From positions 1 to 34,052 of the IMG/VR virus record IMGVR_UViG_3300031521_000223: a stretch of 34,052 nucleotides of DNA. The stretch is one strand, 5' to 3'. Below, piece by piece: positions 28,680-34,052 of this stretch. The DNA is from a virus. The first letter of the stretch is position 1; each line of letters opens with the position of its first letter. The notes under the pieces were generated by a model, which was given only the letters and a program-made list of their open reading frames with translations, was not told the origin of the DNA and made no database searches. A program made the position numbers and the translations under genes.

Positions 28680-29609
28680 TTACTTACTTCCCTCTCTATA
28701 ATATCCTCTTGATAATGGTTGTGGATTATATGGCTGCCAACTAATATCTTCAAGTTTAACTTTATATAATAATGCTTTATAAAGTGCTGGTCGTAGTGCC
28801 GTTATTCTGTCTAATCCTACTGTAATACCAATTGTATCTTTGTCTATCATCGCTGCACCAGACATAAATTGCACTTCTTCGTCTTTATAATCTTTAAATA
28901 CAAACCAGTCAGTGCATTCTCTTGGAACAAGATTATCGTCATATTTAATAAACATGTTTGGATAGCAACCTATTCTATTAGCGAGTCTAGTTCTTTGGTG
29001 AACTACTGCGATATAGCCACCGTCAATTTTAACTAAATTAGTTCCATTATGAATTATTTGACGATTTACTGTCATTCTAGGAGTTGTTTGTCGTATATTG
29101 CCATTCTCATAGACACTATCAACTGAATACATATACTGATGAGGCTTTCCTTCGATTGGCGACCAGTTCTTTTCTGGTGTACCGTTAGGCTGCCCAAAAT
29201 CTTTAATTAAATCATATGATTCATTTTTATAGTCAATTAATATTTCTCCAAGTCTTACATTCAATCGTCCATTTTCAAATACAGACAATAAAACACCGAC
29301 CCCATATAGGTCTTTACCATCGCTCCATATTCTTACATCTTCAATTCCACATTCTAATACGTTATCTGGTACGTTTCTAGGCTTCATTGTTTTATATTCG
29401 ACTAATTTATCATCTTTTAATTTTCCTATTACTAATGGGCTTTTATAACCCCTAAAAGACTCTGGATGTTTGTTATAGCCTCTAAATGATACAAACAAAC
29501 TTTTTTTATGCCATGTAATAGATGGATTCCAATAAAATTCTTCACCATTTCTAGCAATTCCAATATCAATAGCTTTTTCTTTTCTTGTCCATACTATTAA
29601 ACGATTCAT
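28680..29609 (-). CDS. Beta-propeller glycosidase-like protein, 309 aa
   Basis: Blades recognisable by repeated motifs: YWNPSITWHKKSLFVSFRGY, GIEDVRIWSDGKDLYGVGV, PEKNWSPIEGKPHQYMYSVD, GYIAVVHQRTRL, and MSGAAMIDKDTIGITVGLDR. The NPSI, EDVR and EKNWSP elements match five-bladed propellers of the GH130/GH43-like class that act on glycosidic bonds or bind glycans. It overlaps the glycosyltransferase-like gene upstream, so the two probably act together on a host surface polymer or on virion glycosylation. Catalytic residues are not certain. Confidence 0.7.
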   Translation of the reverse strand: MNRLIVWTRKEKAIDIGIARNGEEFYWNPSITWHKKSLFVSFRGYNKHPESFRGYKSPLVIGKLKDDKLVEYKTMKPRNVPDNVLECGIEDVRIWSDGKDLYGVGVLLSVFENGRLNVRLGEILIDYKNESYDLIKDFGQPNGTPEKNWSPIEGKPHQYMYSVDSVYENGNIRQTTPRMTVNRQIIHNGTNLVKIDGGYIAVVHQRTRLANRIGCYPNMFIKYDDNLVPRECTDWFVFKDYKDEEVQFMSGAAMIDKDTIGITVGLDRITALRPALYKALLYKVKLEDISWQPYNPQPLSRGYYREGSK

Positions 29610-30259
29610 TTTAAATATTTCCTTACTTTATCATAGTTAAATGTGTTATCTGATGAAGAATATATCACAGTATTGTCAGTTATTGGTTTATTTTTAGGAT
29701 CTATACTAAGTTTTGATTTTAAACCATACCAGTTACCAATTAATGACCTTATGAATAGTGGCGAACTTTCTTTTGCTATTGCAAACATTTCTTTAAGTTG
29801 GGCTGAATTAGCTAAAAACGGTACGTGCATCTCAAATGAATAGTTAGTTTTGCCATTAGATTTTAAGTATTCTTTTGTAGCAATAAGTTGTCTAATATAG
29901 CTATCATTAGTATGTCTTGACGCTGCATGATCGTCCAGAGTACCTCTATTAAAATATTCTATCTTAAGTTTCTTTAAAACATAAATATCATCAGCCATAA
30001 TAATAAAATAATCAAGAAAATCGCTAGCAGTTAAATATGCGCATATCTCATCATTAGACTTAACATTAGATTCTTTACCCCAACTGTATTTAATTGGTAT
30101 ATGTATATAATCAGCTATTAAATCTGGTTTATCACCTATAATAAAAATTCTACCATCCCACTCTTTTATATTTTTAAGTGATTCTATAGATAATTCTAGT
30201 TCTCTTGTTCTTGACTTTTTATATGAGTACACGACTGGATATTTTATATTTTTAACCAT
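29606..30259 (-). CDS. Stealth-like glycosyltransferase / phosphotransferase, 217 aa
   Basis: Start ATG 30259 (MVKNIKYPVVYSYKKSRTRE) with TAGGAG eight bases upstream. DGRIFIIGDKPDLIADYIHI and FLDYFIIMADDIYVLKKLKI carry a DD motif like the NDD of Stealth-type capsule transferases, and FEMHVPFLANSAQLKEMF resembles the later HxP block. It would transfer a sugar or sugar-phosphate to a surface glycan. A terminator-like hairpin lies directly upstream, so its expression may be set by read-through. It pairs with the propeller protein. Confidence 0.68.
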   Translation of the reverse strand: MVKNIKYPVVYSYKKSRTRELELSIESLKNIKEWDGRIFIIGDKPDLIADYIHIPIKYSWGKESNVKSNDEICAYLTASDFLDYFIIMADDIYVLKKLKIEYFNRGTLDDHAASRHTNDSYIRQLIATKEYLKSNGKTNYSFEMHVPFLANSAQLKEMFAIAKESSPLFIRSLIGNWYGLKSKLSIDPKNKPITDNTVIYSSSDNTFNYDKVRKYLK

Positions 30260-30271
30260 TTTATAAACTCC

Positions 30272-30318
30272 TAAACAAAAATATCCCCACTGAAACGCTA
30301 GCAACAGTGAGGATATTT
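30272..30318 (-). terminator. Strong terminator/attenuator before the glycan genes
   Basis: Minus strand: AAATATCCTCACTG (30318-30305), 12-base loop, CAGTGGGGATATTT (30292-30279), then TTGTTT. All 14 positions pair, one as G-U. It sits immediately before the AGGAG of the glycosyltransferase gene. Confidence 0.8.
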
Positions 30319-30387
30319 ACATTAACGAATTTTTTATCTAGCGTTATCATGTATTTATAGTAACAAACTTATGTTTTGATTGCAACT

Positions 30388-30732
30388 TTAGTACATATAG
30401 TAACAACCAATTTGAACTGGTTTTCTTGCAGTATAGAATATAGCTGATTTATTAATATCTTTGTGTATATCTTTAATTGAGTCTTTAAAAAACTTTTCAA
30501 CTCGTTTAACGTCTGAGTCTAAAGTAACCATAGTTAAACCTTTTATAACACCTTTTATTTCAGCAGACATATGATAAATATGTATACCGTTTGCATCAGT
30601 TCTTAAAATAGCATGCCTATCTTGATATTCGTAACCGTCTGTTTCTTGATGCCTATGTGTAAAAACAGTCTTATGGTTAAGATTATAAACGTACAAACTA
30701 TCTATTTGTGGTAAGTTTTTTACTCGGTTCAT
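30388..30732 (-). CDS. Protein of unknown function, 114 aa
   Basis: Starts MNRVKNLPQIDSLYVYNLNH after TAGGAGATATAAATT. Contains TVFTHRHQETDGYEYQDRHA and ILRTDANGIHIYHMSAEIKG, beta strands rich in His and Tyr, then a basic helix (VKRVEKFFKDSIKDIHKDIN) and YYMY at the end. No recognisable family. It overlaps the zinc-ribbon-like gene upstream and ends before the terminator. Histidine density might bind metal, but this is weak. Confidence 0.65.
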   Translation of the reverse strand: MNRVKNLPQIDSLYVYNLNHKTVFTHRHQETDGYEYQDRHAILRTDANGIHIYHMSAEIKGVIKGLTMVTLDSDVKRVEKFFKDSIKDIHKDINKSAIFYTARKPVQIGCYYMY

Positions 30733-30929
30733 AATTTATATCTCCTAATATTAATTTTATTATAAGGTTTTAATTCCATAGTACCACTACAATTAGGTGT
30801 ATGACATTCCCTAGGTTCACTAGCAAATATTATATTAATATCTTCACCTTTTTCGTATAAAAGTCCTTTAATTGAACCACAAACGTTGCATTTCATTAAT
30901 ATTGATTGTTTTTTACAAGGGCATGTCAT
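30729..30929 (-). CDS. Small zinc-binding-like protein, 66 aa
   Basis: MTCPCKKQSILMKCNVCGSI has C3, C5, C14 and C17, followed by ECHTPNCSGTM with C42 and C47. CxxC spacing in the second pair (KCNVCG) is typical of zinc ribbons. Alpha-beta tail is basic (LKPYNKINIRRYKL), so nucleic acid binding is plausible. Its ATG overlaps the stop of a remnant frame at 30926-31042. Confidence 0.65.
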   Translation of the reverse strand: MTCPCKKQSILMKCNVCGSIKGLLYEKGEDINIIFASEPRECHTPNCSGTMELKPYNKINIRRYKL

Positions 30930-31042
30930 TTTATAGTTCTAACTATTATATCTTTTTTCAATTCCTGCAACGTTTTATCGTACTCAAATCCTAAATTAAA
31001 TCTCTCAAGCTTTGATAGTTTACTCGTAGTAAATCTTTCTTT
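30926..31042 (-). pseudogene. 5'-truncated reading frame beside RNA 2
   Basis: A 38-codon frame KERFTTSKLSKLERFNLGFE... to TGA, with coding character (charged helix, EYDKTLQELKKDIIVRTIK) and ATGA coupling to the next gene, but preceded by TAA and with no ATG, GTG or early TTG. The missing 5' end is where the closing stem of RNA 2 lies (31056), so insertion of the RNA element may have removed the start. Confidence 0.45.
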
Positions 31043-31049
31043 TTAAATA

Positions 31050-31650
31050 ATAATTAATTAAGTGTATGGTGCGATAAACAAGGTGACGGACTTCCCCAAT
31101 AGTGGCTCGTTCTTATGCCTTTCGGCGGGAGCAATCTGTCCTAGCGCCCTGTAAGTCGGTAAAGGCGGCCAATCGAGCTTCAATGATTCACAATTATTTC
31201 ATGCTTCACTCTGCTCTAATCCGTTGTTCAACTTACTTTTTATCCACTACGGTCTCACCTAGATACCCGTCATCTGCTAGTTACCCTCTGGGTTAGCTAA
31301 TTCCCATACTCTACCTAACATCGGGGCAGGCCTTGCTTGTATATTTACCGCACTACTACGCTTAATTGTTAATGTACTAATTCATACAGTACAGCTGGTA
31401 ATAAGCGACAATAGGCGTGTAGCGACGCCTCGTTTTACATCTTGTCCAATGCCTTACAGAGCGGTGTTAATCCGCACTGGGCAGCTCTGGTCTTGCCCGC
31501 ACCATCTGTAACTATAAGCTACAAAGTACCAAACAAGTTCTCGTTCTTATTACCATGTATACTGTATGAATTTTTAAAGTTCTTAGTTCAGTTGCCAGCG
31601 AGGTGAATCACTATGGACTTAATGGGCAACTTAGATTCCTATCAAGATTC
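31050..31650 (-). ncRNA. Structured non-coding RNA 2 (~600 nt)
   Basis: A gene-free, locally less AT-rich stretch behind an extended -10 promoter. Pairings read on the minus strand: AGTTGCC/GGCAACT (31631-31625 with 31596-31590); a long stem TTCATACAGTA + TGGTAATAAG with CTTATTACCA + TACTGTATGAA (outer arms 31570-31546 and 31405-31381); inside it GGGC/GCCC, GAG..GCGG/CCGC..CTC and GGCGT/ACGCC hairpins; and a closing stem 31367-31336 with 31082-31056. The last two elements are in the same order as in RNA 1. Size and multi-helix layout resemble phage-borne giant RNAs such as GOLLD or ROOL; I cannot confirm membership. Confidence 0.75.
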
Positions 31651-31657
31651 TGTAACT

Positions 31658-31666
31658 ATTATACCA
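31658..31666 (-). promoter_or_regulatory. Extended -10 promoter for RNA 2
   Basis: TGGTATAAT (31666-31658) on the minus strand, overlapping the last codons of the 70-residue gene. Transcription would begin about 31650, just before the first hairpin of RNA 2. Confidence 0.6.
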
Positions 31667-31871
31667 GTTTTTTACTAGTACGTTTACTGCGCAGTCCACC
31701 AATAGTTCCACATAAAATTGGATCAGCTTTACCATGTGCAAATTTATATCCAATCCCATTACGACCACCTTTAGCAGCTATAGTAGCCATATGATCATGT
31801 AGAGCGTCTACATTACCGTTAAAACGTTTTAGCATTGTTTCTTTCCACTTAGTATTTGATTTACCTGCCAT
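31659..31871 (-). CDS. Small basic Gly/Lys protein, 70 aa
   Basis: MAGKSNTKWKETMLKRFNGN, then AAKGGRNGIGYKFAHGKADP and GTIGGLRSKRTSKKLV. The KGGRNG and GxxGG-x-S-KR spacing is common in small phage proteins with two KGG-like turns; function unknown, possibly nucleic acid binding given the net positive charge. AGGATTAAATAATC precedes ATG 31871. Its stop overlaps the promoter of RNA 2. Confidence 0.65.
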   Translation of the reverse strand: MAGKSNTKWKETMLKRFNGNVDALHDHMATIAAKGGRNGIGYKFAHGKADPILCGTIGGLRSKRTSKKLV

Positions 31872-31873
31872 GA

Positions 31874-32125
31874 TTATTTAATCCTCACTGTTATTAATTT
31901 TGTTACGCTCTTGTCAGTTACTTTAATATTTTTATTCTGATTTTCCAATTCTTCCATATATTTTTGACTCCTAACTTCCAATAAATAATTAATCCGTTCT
32001 CTTATATAGATCATAACTTCATCATCAACACGATCTAGTTTTTTATCCCAATTTTTTAATTGTTTGCGATATTTTCTTAAATCTTCATCATCTTCGTAGT
32101 CTGGTTCAACTGCTAGCCACAACAT
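31874..32125 (-). CDS. Helical charged protein of unknown function, 83 aa
   Basis: MLWLAVEPDYEDDEDLRKYR leads into a long amphipathic helix (KQLKNWDKKLDRVDDEVMIY, RERINYLLEVRSQKYMEELE) and a basic C-terminus (TDKSVTKLITVRIK). Likely an all-helical, possibly coiled-coil protein. Starts one base after the stop of the winged-helix-like gene. No family recognised. Confidence 0.65.
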   Translation of the reverse strand: MLWLAVEPDYEDDEDLRKYRKQLKNWDKKLDRVDDEVMIYIRERINYLLEVRSQKYMEELENQNKNIKVTDKSVTKLITVRIK

Positions 32126-32126
32126 A

Positions 32127-32507
32127 TTAATCGTTTAACCAGCTAACGGCTTGATGATCTTCTGGCTTAATTGTTAATTTGCCTATTTGCTCAAGTGGAC
32201 TGTTAAAACGTTCGTTCATAGAATGTTCGTAATCGCTATGTGCCTCTAATTCGTTCTTAAAAGCCTCTGTACGGGTCTGCATTGCTTTATCTGAATACTT
32301 TATCAGCCCAAAATTAAACAAGTCTCTGCGACGTCTAGATATGCTTTCAGGGTGCATCGCAAATCTAATGTTATCTTCTAGGCTTCGATGATCTGACCAA
32401 CCTTGCGTACGCCATACTGCTGCAATTAAATAGGCTTCGTCATTTTGTACTCCGTCATTTGCATTTATAACGTCTAGTACGAATTGTTGAGTTTTAGTTA
32501 GTTTCAT
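32127..32507 (-). CDS. Winged-helix-like DNA-binding protein (probable), 126 aa
   Basis: ATG 32507 overlaps the previous stop (ATGA) and has GGAG close upstream, so it is preferred to the GTG at 32516. MKLTKTQQFVLDVINANDGV and NEAYLIAAVWRTQGW-like helices, then HPESISRRRRDLFNFGLIKY, fit a winged helix: recognition helix ESISRRRRDLFNFGLI followed by a beta wing. Candidate phage regulator, possibly of the CATTAGCAT promoters, but that link is inference. Confidence 0.65.
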   Translation of the reverse strand: MKLTKTQQFVLDVINANDGVQNDEAYLIAAVWRTQGWSDHRSLEDNIRFAMHPESISRRRRDLFNFGLIKYSDKAMQTRTEAFKNELEAHSDYEHSMNERFNSPLEQIGKLTIKPEDHQAVSWLND

Positions 32508-32845
32508 TTGCTCCACCCCACTTTTATTACATTAACTGGTGCATTTTCGAATAATGGTTCAATTTCTTCTCTAGAATATCCCGCAATTCCTTGACCTATA
32601 GGGGTTAATAGAAATGTAAACTCTGGTAATAAAAATGCTACACGTTTGAATTGTTCTACATAGCGCTTAATTTGTTCTATACCGCCCATAGTTGGTATTG
32701 CATAAGATTGTCCTTGTAGACCCGAACCAACTCCCCAGACTGCACCAAACTGTTCTACGGCTTGTTTAGCGGCACCACCTGCATGTATTCCCCCTAGGTT
32801 AGAACCAAATACAAATATCTGATTTGTTTTTAAATTATCAATCAT
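32504..32845 (-). CDS. Macro-domain-like protein (A1S_2505-type), 113 aa
   Basis: Signature NQIFVFGSNLGGIHAGGAAK-QAVEQFGA and SYAIPTMGG, then FLLTPIGQGIAGYSREEIEP-LF, matching the phage-associated macro-like family (FVFGSN-x-x-G-x-H-x-G-GAA). Such folds bind or process ADP-ribose derivatives; the phage role is unknown, possibly defence against NAD-based immunity. It overlaps the alanine-repeat gene (ATGA) and the winged-helix-like gene. Confidence 0.82.
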   Translation of the reverse strand: MIDNLKTNQIFVFGSNLGGIHAGGAAKQAVEQFGAVWGVGSGLQGQSYAIPTMGGIEQIKRYVEQFKRVAFLLPEFTFLLTPIGQGIAGYSREEIEPLFENAPVNVIKVGWSK

Positions 32846-33525
32846 TTTATCTCTTCCATAACTTCAGTACGTCTTAAAACCCATTTATGAACTCTAATCT
32901 TAACTTTTAATAATGCTGCTGCGTCTGCGTCTGCTGCGTATGCTGCGTGTGCTGCTGCGTGTGCTGCGTATGCTGCGTGTGCTGCGTATGCTGCGTATGC
33001 TGCGTCTGCTGCGTGTGCTGCTGCGTATGCTGCGTATGCTGCGTATGCTGCGTATGCTGCGTCTGCTGCGTGTGCTGCTGCATATGCTGCGTATGCTGCG
33101 TATGCTGCGTCTGCATTTTCTTTAGTTTGATTTTTTAAATATTTATTAGCTGATTGAATAGCTAATCGTGGCCGTCTGTCGCCTGGATATTTATCTTCAA
33201 ATATTTTAATAACTAAGTTAGCTGAAAAAATTGCTAAAGCAACACTATCATTTTTTGTCCATTTGTAGGCTTTTATAATAGTCATATTTCTAGATGCGAA
33301 CTTATCATCGTCTACTACTAAATCACTAGCTTTAACTATTGCGAAAACATCACCTTTGACATACGACAATGCGTCAATAGATAGCATTGATGCGTGAAAA
33401 CCGTTATTACATAGTTCTATAATGCCTTTAACTGAATATTCTTTGCCGATTTCCCAAGTTTGATTACCATGTTCTGATTTTATTTTTCCATTTTTTAAAT
33501 TTAGAAACTTATAAGCTGTAATCAT
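32842..33525 (-). CDS. Alanine-repeat protein with DUF7666-like N-terminus, 227 aa
   Basis: N-terminal ~75 residues (AYKFLNLKNGKIKSEHGNQT ... IIELCNNGFHASMLSIDALS) resemble DUF7666-like domains, with the C-x-NGFHAS core. Then a region to ~135 is followed by ~67 residues of AAYAAYAAHAAD-type repeats (codons GCA-TAC/CAC/GAC-GCA), which should form a long alanine helix. The end is basic (ALLKVKIRVHKWVLRRTEVM). It follows the pentapeptide gene via TAATG. Both neighbours carry a CxNG(F/I)H motif followed or preceded by low-complexity repeats, suggesting paired function. Confidence 0.78.
   Translation of the reverse strand: MITAYKFLNLKNGKIKSEHGNQTWEIGKEYSVKGIIELCNNGFHASMLSIDALSYVKGDVFAIVKASDLVVDDDKFASRNMTIIKAYKWTKNDSVALAIFSANLVIKIFEDKYPGDRRPRLAIQSANKYLKNQTKENADAAYAAYAAYAAAHAADAAYAAYAAYAAYAAAHAADAAYAAYAAHAAYAAHAAAHAAYAADADAAALLKVKIRVHKWVLRRTEVMEEIK
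32916..33120. repeat. Alanine-codon tandem repeat
   Basis: Repeated GCAxACGCA units (9-12 bp) on the minus strand encoding AAYAAHAAD. Low complexity; the other frames look open and produce spurious Cys-, Leu- and Gln-rich frames. Confidence 0.9.
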
Positions 33526-34052
33526 TAGTAATTTTCTGCTTCCAATTTCGTTATGAAAAAGTGAATACCGTTAGAGCATTCATCAGTCCAATTTTTATCG
33601 AAACTATCTGGAGTTACTCTTTCGCCAACTTTATATTTAAAATCTCTATCATTTTGACTAATTGCTGTTTTATAACTTTTGCCGTTTTTAGTTATTTCTA
33701 ATACATCAGCATATTCAGCACGGCACTTACGTCCAAAGGCATGTGATCTTTTAGCTTCCGCTGGTATAGATAGTTTAACAATTTTATCGTCTGAGCATTT
33801 TTTGTAACCAATAATATTTCCCTCTGGTAATATACGAGTCATAGCTATCGCATAATCGGCATCTTTTGCACCTCGTAGGTCTGCACCTTGTAGGTATGCA
33901 CCTTGTAGGTATGCACCTTGTAGGTATGCACCTTGTAGGTATGCACCTTGTAGGTATGCACATCGTAGGTCTGCACCTTGTAGGTTTGCACCTCGTAGGT
34001 TTGCATCTTGTAGGTCTGCACCTTGTAGGTCTGCACCTTGTAGGTATGCATC
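33525..34052 (-). CDS. Pentapeptide-repeat protein, C-terminal part (joined to 1-399)
   Basis: Frame open from the right end: ...ADLRGAKDADYAIAMTRILP... to TAA 33525. From about residue 165 of the joined protein, ILPEGNIIGYKKCSDDKIVK, IPAEAKRSHAFGRKCRAEYA and SNGIHFFITKLEAENY match the DUF5758-like C-terminal domain found after pentapeptide repeats in phages. Bases 33930-34052 duplicate 1-123; after removing them the frame at 33929 continues exactly from position 1. The joined product has 267 residues: leader, beta-helix of ~30 pentapeptides, and this domain. The stop overlaps the start of the alanine-repeat gene (TAATG). Confidence 0.88.
   Translation of the reverse strand, partial: DAYLQGADLQGADLQDANLRGANLQGADLRCAYLQGAYLQGAYLQGAYLQGAYLQGADLRGAKDADYAIAMTRILPEGNIIGYKKCSDDKIVKLSIPAEAKRSHAFGRKCRAEYADVLEITKNGKSYKTAISQNDRDFKYKVGERVTPDSFDKNWTDECSNGIHFFITKLEAENY
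33870..34052 (-). repeat. 15-bp pentapeptide repeat array (right part) with right terminal repeat
   Basis: About twelve 15-bp units as at the left end; 33930-34052 is the right copy of the 123-bp terminal overlap. Non-overlapping units total roughly 23 across the join. Confidence 0.9.

Noticed and set aside
31102-31794. Plus-strand frames of ~64 codons in the RNA 2 region
   Set aside because: They have no ribosome sites, run against all neighbours and fall on strong RNA helices.
32907-33138. Cys-, Leu- and Gln-rich frames over the alanine repeats
   Set aside because: Shadows of the GCA-rich repeat; the alanine frame continues into conserved sequence on both sides.
1-34052. Diversity-generating retroelement as the source of fibre variation
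   Set aside because: No reverse transcriptase and no template/variable repeat pair; the fibre variation is explained by inversion.

Overview
This window looks like one complete circularised genome of a small tailed phage with an AT-rich genome. The first 123 bases and the last 123 bases are identical (1-123 = 33930-34052), so the non-redundant circle is 33,929 bp. One pentapeptide-repeat gene crosses the join in frame. The particle is of siphovirus type: HK97-like portal and capsid, gp6/gp10-like connectors, tape measure and tail proteins. I see no integrase, polymerase, primase, helicase or tRNA, so the phage appears to rely on host replication. Standard stop codons and strong AAAGGAG-type ribosome binding sites fit a bacterial host using code 11. 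I cannot decide between a Bacillota and a Patescibacteria (e.g. Saccharibacteria) host from sequence alone.

Nearly every gene is on the minus strand, so transcription runs from high to low coordinates around the circle. Early region (6504 to 389): four near-identical sigma70 promoters, each with a 17-bp spacer containing the same 9-mer CATTAGCAT, drive short operons. The first encodes an ERF-type annealing protein, a YqaJ-type exonuclease, an SSB-like protein and a DUF1064-like nuclease, which together form a recombination module. The second starts with a structured non-coding RNA, followed by a membrane peptide and a lysozyme-fold domain. The third and fourth encode small unknown proteins and, across the join, the pentapeptide-repeat protein. 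Region 33525 to 27258: an alanine-repeat protein, a macro-like protein, a winged-helix-like protein, a second and larger structured RNA, a glycosyltransferase / beta-propeller glycan pair, a YopX protein and small membrane proteins. Late region (27184 to 7694): small and large terminase, portal, a fused ClpP-like protease/major capsid protein, connectors, tail tube, tail chaperones, tape measure, baseplate, fibres, and lysis genes (CHAP endolysin and holin).

Only two things lie on the plus strand. One is a two-gene unit (7090-7547) behind a 580-bp intergenic region rich in repeats and hairpins, the best candidate for a replication origin or control region. The other is a silent tail-fibre domain (11197-11673). 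That silent domain and the C-terminal half of the adjacent minus-strand fibre gene are flanked by a perfect 49-bp inverted repeat. Inversion would swap the receptor-binding domain in frame, so this looks like a phase-variable tail-fibre cassette with no recombinase visible in the genome.

The strongest candidates for something undescribed are (1) the invertible fibre cassette without its own invertase, (2) the two paralogous large structured RNAs that share a covarying closing stem, and (3) the protease/capsid fusion carrying an internal ribosome binding site and start.
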